Source: Lactuca virosa
Taxonomy: Eukaryota > Streptophyta > Magnoliopsida > Asterales > Asteraceae
Direction of reading: 5' to 3'
Length of the DNA: 64,000 bases
Assembly (NCBI GenBank): GCA_928212115.1
Contig: CAKMRJ010005523.1
Span: 102,875,315-102,939,314 of the forward strand
In this document: positions 56,892 through 64,000 of the stretch, in pieces
How the letters are laid out: each line of letters begins with the position of its first letter
Numbering within the stretch: the first letter of the stretch is position 1
Notes under the pieces: generated by a model
Databases searched by the model: none
The model's input: the letters and a program-made list of their open reading frames with translations, nothing else
Told to the model about the DNA's origin: nothing
Translations under genes and position numbers: made by a program

Positions 56892-58110
56892 CCAATAAAA
56901 AGAATTGAATGTGTTGTCATAATCGACCTTGAAGAGAAATGTTTTCCGTTTATTTTTTTTACCCCGGTGTAGATTTTGTTGATGATTAAAAGGGTCGTCC
57001 GAAATATTAGGCTTTCGATAAAGTCGGTCTAAATATCGTCAATCACATTGCCAATGATCCGTTTGATACGATTGACGAGCGCCTTGGTGAAGATCTTGTA
57101 AAGGCACCCGATGAGACTAATGGGTCTATAGTCTTTGAGAGCGAGGGGATCCTTAATTTGGGGATTAAGGTTATAAAAGACGAACTGACACCCTGGCGAT
57201 CCTTCCGCTGGCTTCAAAGAAGTTAGTGAATCTCATGATGTCCTCTTGCATTAAACTACAATATCTTCTTATGAATTTAAAAATAAAACCATCGAGCCCG
57301 GAAGCTTTCTTGCCGCCACAGTCCCAAACAGCCTCATTGATTTCATCCAAGCTAAAGTCAAGTTCCAGTAAAGCATTGTCTTCAGGGGAGAGACGTTTGA
57401 AAGTTTGATTGAGAAGCAAGGTTTGACTGTATGTTTCTTTGAACTTATCTTCAATGAAACAAAGAGTTTCTACTCGGAAGGAGCCTGAGGAGCATAGACA
57501 TTGACGAAAATGGTCTCACCTGTCGTCTCGTTCCAATAGCCAACAATCGCTAAGAAGTAACTGTTTTTTATAATGGAATTTTTTTTTGAAACAAGGATTT
57601 GTCCCATATGCTAATTAGGCCTCTAGATCTCTCAGTAGCTTGCACGAAATCGAAATCGAAATCAAGATTACCCCATCCAAGCTGCGACATTTCAACTTCT
57701 CCCCTGTTCCCATGCAGCGCGTCAGCAATCGCCTGAGGCCGATGACACTGCCGGATTTCTGCCTAGTAGGCACTTTTTGATGGTGAGATCTCTCCGTCTT
57801 CAAGGATCACATTTCCGTTGACCCATGTATCCGAGATAGCATCTTCATCCTCCTCAAGTTCTTCTTCCTTGGATTCAGGAAAAACCGTTGCAGAAAAAGT
57901 TTGAACGGAACCCAGTTGTCGTCAATCTCAAAAATGTCAATCTTGACATGAGAACCATCTAACTCGACAACGATCTCCTCGTTTATTTTCTTCCAAGAGG
58001 TAGTGAGAATGCATAACTTCCCATGAGAGATATCATTGTTGGTTGAGAATGGTTGAGGATGATCCTCACCCAATAAATTAGTTATTAAATTTAAAAAACG
58101 TTTAATCACG
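56892..58110 (-). pseudogene. LINE 5' half: ORF1 remnant, endonuclease piece and RT N-terminus
   Basis: On the minus strand, 58109-57807 encodes a DUF4283-like ORF1 piece (ISHGKLCILTTSWKKINEEI). Then an endonuclease scrap follows (RSRGLISIWDK, VGYW.ETTGE, VNVYAPQAP; 57650-57480), and after an apparent deletion the RT N-terminus: FSLDEINEAVWDCGGKKASG, LDGFIFKF, DYRPISLIGCLYKIFTKAL. Motif A lies in FKVDYDN (about 56925). The frame ends at the 16-kb insertion in Tyr-Trp-His-Phe and continues at 40849. Confidence 0.85.
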
Positions 58111-58713
58111 TCTATAATTTTTTTTTTCCCAGTGGTGAGGGATAAAGAAAAAAGATCTTCATCATCAACTTTTCAGGATCTAGTAAAAAAAAATAGATCG
58201 ATTAGTGAAGAAGCTGGACAATTTTATTTTGACTGATAATCAATACATGAAATTTGAAAAAGAAAAGTTCATATGAACGAATGAAGGGCGTGAGGAAAAA
58301 ATTCATGCAAAAAGTGAAGCACGACGAGGAAAAAATACGTGAACAAAGAGAGGCAATTACAAAAATAGTCAATCCCTTAATTACTTATTAACTTTTAGCA
58401 TTAGCACTTAGCTGAAAATAGCCTTTAAAGCCGTATGAGATTAATGATTTCTACGGTCAACGTAGTGTTGACTACTCTTAAAGTACTGTTTGGTGGACCG
58501 TCTCTCCGTCAGCCCACAAAATATAAAATTGTAATTTTCATTTCTAGTCATTTTGTGGATGTTTGAAGATTAGGAAAACTAGCCTTCAAAGAACAACCAA
58601 GTTTGTCTATGAATCTTGAACTTTTTTTTTGTTTTTCTTGTCTTGGAGGAGATTTAATAGATACGTGTTTTATTGGAAAAAAAATAAAAAAACAAAACAA
58701 AACAAAACCATAA
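58111..58713. other. No gene recognised
   Basis: AT-rich, with purine-rich stretches (58140-58370). It may include the 5' end of the LINE. No coding signal. Confidence 0.4.
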
Positions 58714-58796
58714 GTTCATAATAAACCTACAGTGTACAAGCCGTCAATGCACAAAACGAGTATTAATTGCTTGTACACCGTAGATTTCTTATGAAC
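58714..58796. repeat. Inverted repeat forming a 28-base stem
   Basis: GTTCATAATAAACCTACAGT and the following eight bases (58714-58741) pair with 58769-58796 with three mismatches and a 27-base loop. Related words (GTAGGT, TTTCGA, AAATAGTAGACC) follow the solo LTR at 61380-61420. Confidence 0.6.
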
Positions 58797-59364
58797 CTAC
58801 GTTTTCGTAATTTTTTTTGTAGCTCGTATACAATGTAATACAATTGTAATTGTGACATCCCCATTTTTACGGCCAGAAAAGACCGATTTGTTTATGCTTC
58901 ATTTTGAAAATCAGAGTATCTTTTAAAGAAATATGTTGCGGAATTTGTTTCCAGAAAAACATGATAAATACGTTATCAAAGCATTTCCGAAGAAATGTAT
59001 TTTTATTCATTATCAAAACATTGGGATGTCATCGTCAATACAGAAACATAAGCATAAACAAAACTTACATTCATTTACACTAGTATCTACATCTCTTTTA
59101 AATCTCTCAGTGTAAAGTAGTTTCATATCGACACATGTGATACAAATAAGCTTGAGTGGGTCAGGTTGGGAAACCTGGTGAGTACATAGGGTTTTCAACC
59201 TACAATAATATAATTATTATGTTTAAACATCAAACAATCAACCCAAATTCTCATCCCCATTATCTTCTTTACTCTTAAGGATCTACCCTAAGAATCAGCT
59301 ATTTCTCGTTCATTCATTCCTAAGGATTATCCTAAGGAATAGGTACGAAGTCCATCGTTGTCAA

Positions 59365-59600
59365 TGACACAGCTGTCAAGCACAGCTGCTAATATTATCA
59401 TTTAGGCGCAGCTGCCAGAATTGTGACATTCTCTATGAGGCGCAGCTACCGATATTGTCCTTTAGGCGCAGCTGACCGGGGTTATGATGTTCTCTATTAG
59501 GCGCAACTGCCGATACTATCCTTAGAGCGCAACTGTTAGGATGTTTAGAGTACATCGTAGACCAAAAAGATCTACAGGTTGTGGCGCAGCTGCCAATGCT
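59365..59600 (-). repeat. Tandem array in the solo LTR
   Basis: Four to five imperfect units of about 55-60 bases around TTAGGCGCAGCTGCCGATAT. Lies downstream of the donor in the LTR's own orientation. Confidence 0.85.
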
Positions 59601-60433
59601 CATCTATAGGGTACTAGGTCTATTGCTGCCAATGTTCACCTATAGGGCATTATGTCCATACTGCTAATGTTCCTCTATATTAGCTTTCATCCCTCATCAT
59701 TCATCTACCCATGTTTTACCCAACATATTTTGTAGATATAAATACATATACAGTTTAAGTTATTTAAAACATGTATAAAATCGTTCATCCAACATAGATA
59801 GCAAGTACACAGATAATATGCACACATAGCACGTAATTTATATAAAATACTTCATATCTATGTGTAAGATGAAAGTAACTACGCACTCACCTGATAAGGT
59901 GGTGATTCTGAGTTCGGACAGCGCTTCGCTTCTTAAAACGATTTCCTTTGACGAAACCTAGTATTATTACTACTAAAGTTTAGTCTAATGTTCAACGAGA
60001 CTAATTAATAGTCTTGCTATTATTACTATTATATAAGCGTTTAAATAATACTCTTCACCCACTATGTACAAACAGGGGCCAAACATGAAACACCGGAGGG
60101 CATGATCATTTTGGCATATAGCACTTCTAAATCCAGCAACCCAAGCGGCCCTTCAAATCGGATTCCCCGTACCGCGAGTGGTTAAAAAGATAGTATAACG
60201 ACACTTATATAACTCATAATAATATCCCAAATACTCATTATAAGGTCCTAATAACATTACTATATTGAAACATAAGCTATACTTAAGGTAGGGTAAGCGT
60301 AGCTGACTTACAACGAGTTTTTCTTAAAACCGGGCTTCGCTGAAGCAGCGTTTCTGAGCCGAAATCTCTTCTTTTCGGAGCCGTCGCGAGATCCAGGGCT
60401 TCCTTCTCGTGCTAGGGAGTTACCCTAGGCTTT

Positions 60434-60450
60434 GGGGGGGGGGGGGGGGG
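60434..60450. repeat. Run of 17 G
   Basis: Mononucleotide G run within the leader part of the solo LTR (C run in LTR orientation). Its length may be uncertain for technical reasons. Confidence 0.9.
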
Positions 60451-61350
60451 TGGGAGGCTAGAGAGAGAGTGTAGAGAGAGAAAGAGAAGGTGTTGGTGTG
60501 AGAAATGGAGGCTGCCCCCGCCTCTTATTTATAGGCTGGGAAACAGCCCAACTCGTCGAGTTGGGGTACCTATTCGGCGAGTCCAGGCCAAGTGTCACCA
60601 TCTGGTGGCTTGTCTTGGGGAGAAAGCAACGGCCTGGATGCGCCACGTCACCCGAACTCGGACAGCTCAATCCCGACTTAGAACATTCATAACTTTCGTA
60701 TACGAGCTCCGTTTTCGTCGTTATTTATATCCACGCGTAGGTGGGATCATACTCTACAACTTTCGTTTAGACTCCATCGGCTAATTTTGAATTAATTTTT
60801 ACAGTTATATTTTTAACAGGCTGGGACAGGAAAAGTCCGTTAAAAATTCATAACTTCTTCATCCGACGTCCGTTTTCGTCTGTCTTTTTACCTTTATGCT
60901 ACTAATAATAAGATATTAAATTCTCATTTGGGTTGTGTCGGCCAAAAACCGTTTGATCTATAATTCGAATTCCGGGCTGTGCACTGCTAGACCAAATCTT
61001 AGAAAAATCATAACTTCCTCATACGAAGTCAGATTTGGGCGTTCTTTTTATGCACGCTCTCGGTTTAACGTATACTATGACTTTTGTTTAGATTGCTAAG
61101 GCTAAAAAGTCCTCTATCGTAAATTCATTATTTACGTCACACAGCGTCGTGCCGGTTTTGTCGCGAAACTTCGACATGCCATAACTTCTTCGTTATAACT
61201 CGGATTTCGGCGTTCTTTATATGTATGGAACCCTTGTAACATATAGTATAACTTGGTTAAGATTACTCCTTCTAAATAATCTTCCATCCAAAACTCATTT
61301 TTGATGCTCATTGTCTCTAAATTGACTAGCTCGAATCTGCGGGCGTTACA

Positions 61351-62411
61351 GTAATGTGGTAATTTTTGTTACAAAAAAATGTAGGTATTTCGACGAAATA
61401 GTAGACCATTTTGGATCTACTATTTGGGATACAGTTGGCCATTTTAAGGTCTACGGTTTCGTATTGACTTATAAAAAAAATCCTTATGCACTAAAGTCGA
61501 AACCATAAGTAAATGGACAAAACAATAGACTATTTTAATTACCTACGATTTTGATGATTATTTTAGGCTAAGTCCTAAATTTTGGTTAAAAAAAAGTTAT
61601 TAAGGAATTTGACTATATTAAAAATTACCTCCACAAAAAGCACATAATGTTAAAGTATTTAAAATCTAAATGACACTAACTGATCTAGTGTTAATTAGGT
61701 GAAAGGAATTTCTTTATTAACACCAATTTATCCCACACACCAATCTAACCTCTTCTTTTGACCTATATTTTGAATGGTAGCCTATTTTGACTTTGTGTTT
61801 CTAAGACAATCTTTTCTAAAAAAATTTAAAAAAGTTATAAAATATATTTGTTGTCAAAGTTTAGATTTCCAAAAAACAAATATAAAAAAAATTATAAAAT
61901 ATATTTCTCTCTCTCTCAACTTGCACTATATATTTATAATACACCAAATACACACAAAAAGCACACACATCACAAACACCAATCTGAAATGGTAAAGATA
62001 CATAATCTGAAATGAAGAGAGGAAGAGGGAGAGAGACGTGGCAAGTCGTTAGCTAGGATGGTCGTCCGATGGCGGCGAAAACTTGGTGGCTTCAGTAATA
62101 CACACCTCTAGAGGCTGCCGAGAGAGAATGAGGGAAGAGAGGTGGCGAGTCGGTAGTTAGGGTGGTTCGACACGAGGCCTTGGTGGTTGCGGTGATCCGG
62201 AGACCTGGCAGCCATTCTAACGAGAGTGAGAGATACGTTTTTTTGGATTGTAGGATGTCAAAAGAAAATTAGGGTTTTATGTATTTATATGAGGGAATGG
62301 GTTGTAATTGGTTTTGGGGCTAAAACAATAGGCTGCTTAATTGTGCTAGACATATTTGATTTAAAAAGAAAAACTATGTTGATAATGAAAAAAGTAATAA
62401 GCAAAATCCGA
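61351..62411. other. Intergenic, no gene recognised
   Basis: AT-rich to about 61990. Then 62012-62190 is GA/GGTGGC-rich with two diverged copies of an AGAGAGGTGGCGAGTCGGTAG-like unit about 115 bases apart. A short hairpin AATAGTAGA/TCTACTATT lies at 61401-61430. Confidence 0.5.
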
Positions 62412-62850
62412 TCTACATAATAATCTCCATGTTCTAATAAATGAATAAGTTTATTATCATATTGACAAGTGTCATAATATTAGAACTTCTCATTAATATT
62501 ATATGTCACCTATCATGCCACTTGTCAACCTATTAATTATCCTTTTTAAATTTTAAATTTCTCACTCTAATTACATTAAATTAATAATTGATTCTACATT
62601 TTAAATTTCAAATTTTAAAATTTTTCACTTTAATTATATTAAATTAATAACATTAGATTAAAAAATAATTACAGATTATAAGGTGATATAACTTTATGTA
62701 TTTATTTAAATCAACGATTATAATTTTATATAACTAAAAAAATATCTCTTAAGTAATAATTAATTTAAAATAATTGATTAATAATTTTAATTTTTTAATA
62801 TGAAAGTTTAATTAATTTTATAACCGTGGTTTTCGCGGGTTATAAACTAA
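62412..62850 (+). mobile_element. Small non-autonomous Helitron
   Basis: Starts TCTACATAATAATCTCC directly after A (62411) and ends CTAA directly before T (62851), as expected for insertion between A and T with 5' TC and 3' CTRR. A GC-rich imperfect hairpin (AACCGTGGTTTTCGCGGGTT, about 62822-62841) lies just before the end. 439 bp, no coding sequence. Confidence 0.6.
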
Positions 62851-62886
62851 TGAGATAGATAGATAATTGTTATTAAATAATTGTCC

Positions 62887-64000
62887 ATTCGAATTGATAG
62901 GAAAGTATTTGAAGACACATGATGGTTGGAAGTTAAAAAGGTCGTACGTGATGATCACAATCACGAACCATCAATGTATATGGAGGATCATTCATTTGTA
63001 ATGCGATTGTCAGATAAAGAGACCCGTTTGATCCAAGATTTGACAGAGCTGAATGTTAAACCGCTAGATATTTTGTCATCAATAAAGCAACAAAATGAAA
63101 ATAACGTGTCTTCACTGAAAACTATATACAATTATCGCCATAAGTTTACGATATATCAATGAGAAGGTAGAACCCCGATACAAAATGTCATACACATTTT
63201 GCATACTAAAGGGTATAATTATGAGTATCGTTTAAACGAAAGCACTAACGAGTTAGAGGAGTTGTTTTTTATGCACCCAATATTGTTACAGATGTGGCAA
63301 ACATTTCCATATGTGGTGTTGATGGATGCTACATACAAAACAAACAAGTATAATCTTCCTTTTCTGGAGATTGTTGGTGTCACTTCTACGAGAATGACGT
63401 TTTCCATAGCCTCCGCGTTCATGCATAGTGACAAAACAAGCAACTATAGGTGGGCATTGACTTGTCTGAAATTGACGATTAGCGACTCTTTTTGTCATCG
63501 TGTCATCGTCACTAATAGAGATTTTGGCGTTGATGAAGGCGTGCAAAGATGTTTTTCCACAAAGTAATCATTTACTTTGTAGGTGACATATATTCAACGA
63601 TATAACAAAGCATTGTAGGCGACGTATCAAATCAGAAAAGACTTGGGGTTCTCTTCATCCGATGTGGAAGAAATTAGTCGAATCTCCGACACCGAGTGCA
63701 TACATGCAAGCTTATGCAGACCTTCAATCATTACTATCCAAAGATCCATGTATCCTTAATATATATCCTGAACTCTTAATTTCTTTAATAATTATGACTC
63801 ATTCAATCATACTAATTTGATTTTTCTTCACATTTTAGTTGTTTTTGGGTATCTTTACAATACTTGGTTGGAGAAGTATCCCAAAAAATTTGTATCGTTG
63901 TGGACCGAAAAAAGTACCAATTTTGGAAATTCAACAACAAATAGAGTTGAGAGCCAACATGCTAAGCTGAAAAAACAACTAGGCATAGTTCATCATTGTT
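62887..64000 (+). pseudogene. MULE / FAR1-type transposase, incomplete and disrupted
   Basis: The frame from 62887 gives RKVFEDT-stop-WLEVKK and DDHNHEP, the end of a FAR1/WRKY-like zinc domain, then a stop at 63161. The MULE transposase core follows in the frame 63199-63567: FPYVVLMDATYKTNKYNLPF (first catalytic Asp), SAFMHSDKTSNYRWAL, VIVTNRDFG (Asn where the second Asp is expected). A shift follows near 63565, then a Trp-to-stop change near the CRWH box. An intron with GT near 63749 and TTTTAG at 63839 precedes WLEKYPKKF and NRVESQHAKLK, which runs off the window. The 5' end is cut by or adjoins the Helitron. Confidence 0.82.

Larger units (their letters stand above)
58851..61350 (-). mobile_element. 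Solo Ty3-type LTR, minus orientation, 2500 bp
   Basis: GTAAT is duplicated at 58846-58850 and 61351-61355. Ends are TGTGACATCCCC (left) and GGGCGTTACA (right), i.e. TGTAACGCCC...GATGTCACA on the minus strand. Orientation is supported by TATA CCTATAAATAAGAGG (minus, 60535-60521), with ACTCGTCGAGT and TTCGGCGAGTC words just upstream, a CT-rich leader, a donor TCAG|GTGAGTGC (59890) and a tandem array (59365-59600). A clear acceptor was not found. Confidence 0.88.

Noticed and set aside
59365..59600. CRISPR-like array
   Set aside because: Units are imperfect tandem repeats without unique spacers, inside a plant LTR.

Overview
The window is from a plant nuclear genome and is almost entirely nested transposable elements. 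Many LTR retrotransposons prime from initiator-tRNA-Met sites (TGGTATCAGAGC), the LINE is of plant L1 type with a zinc-finger reverse-transcriptase tail, introns have AT-rich plant character, and the one host gene is a plant LC8-type dynein light chain. The LTR families, rich in ACTCG(A/G)CGAGT words, suggest Asteraceae (Lactuca-like), but I cannot prove the species from sequence alone.

Layout. 1-6254: 3' part of a dead + strand Copia element (Copia-A), ending in its LTR. It sits in the gag start of a minus-strand Copia (Copia-C, 6255-6876), which abuts the integrase of a dead Ty3/Gypsy element (Gypsy-1, from 6877). The 3' LTR of Gypsy-1 is split by a complete Ty3 element (Gypsy-2, 9688-19124, TSD GTGCA). 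19263-21068 is AT-rich with two copies of a palindromic MITE. 21069-22178 is a minus-strand Ty3 LTR. 22179-36152 is the 3' part of Gypsy-4, into which a solo LTR (Gypsy-3, TSD CGGAT) inserted; that solo LTR is itself split by a complete, young Copia element (Copia-B, 25468-33226, TSD GGTAT, 764-bp LTRs with six differences by eye).

37239-37736 is the only apparently intact host gene: a two-exon dynein light chain. 39330-58110 is one minus-strand LINE, split by a 16-kb block flanked by AAATG. The block's terminal sequence is a minus-strand Ty3 LTR. It holds Gypsy-5 (from 41236, TSD TATGC), which appears twice in tandem as a full-length copy and a solo-LTR copy joined by duplicated flank, plus a dead PIF/Harbinger transposase, microsatellites and a SINE-like insertion. 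58851-61350 is another solo LTR (TSD GTAAT). The right end has a small Helitron (62412-62850) and a dead MULE/FAR1-type transposase running off the window.

The most interesting signal is a shared, apparently undescribed organisation of the Ty3 LTRs. In order they show CpG-rich palindromic words, a TATA box, a TAAAGTT/AACTTTA hairpin whose flanks co-vary between families, a strong splice donor (GTGAGT), a family-specific tandem array, a branch-point-like CACTAAG, and an acceptor (TTTCAG) near the LTR end. Further spliceable signals lie just before gag in Copia-B and Gypsy-2, and inside Gypsy-2 between gag and protease.
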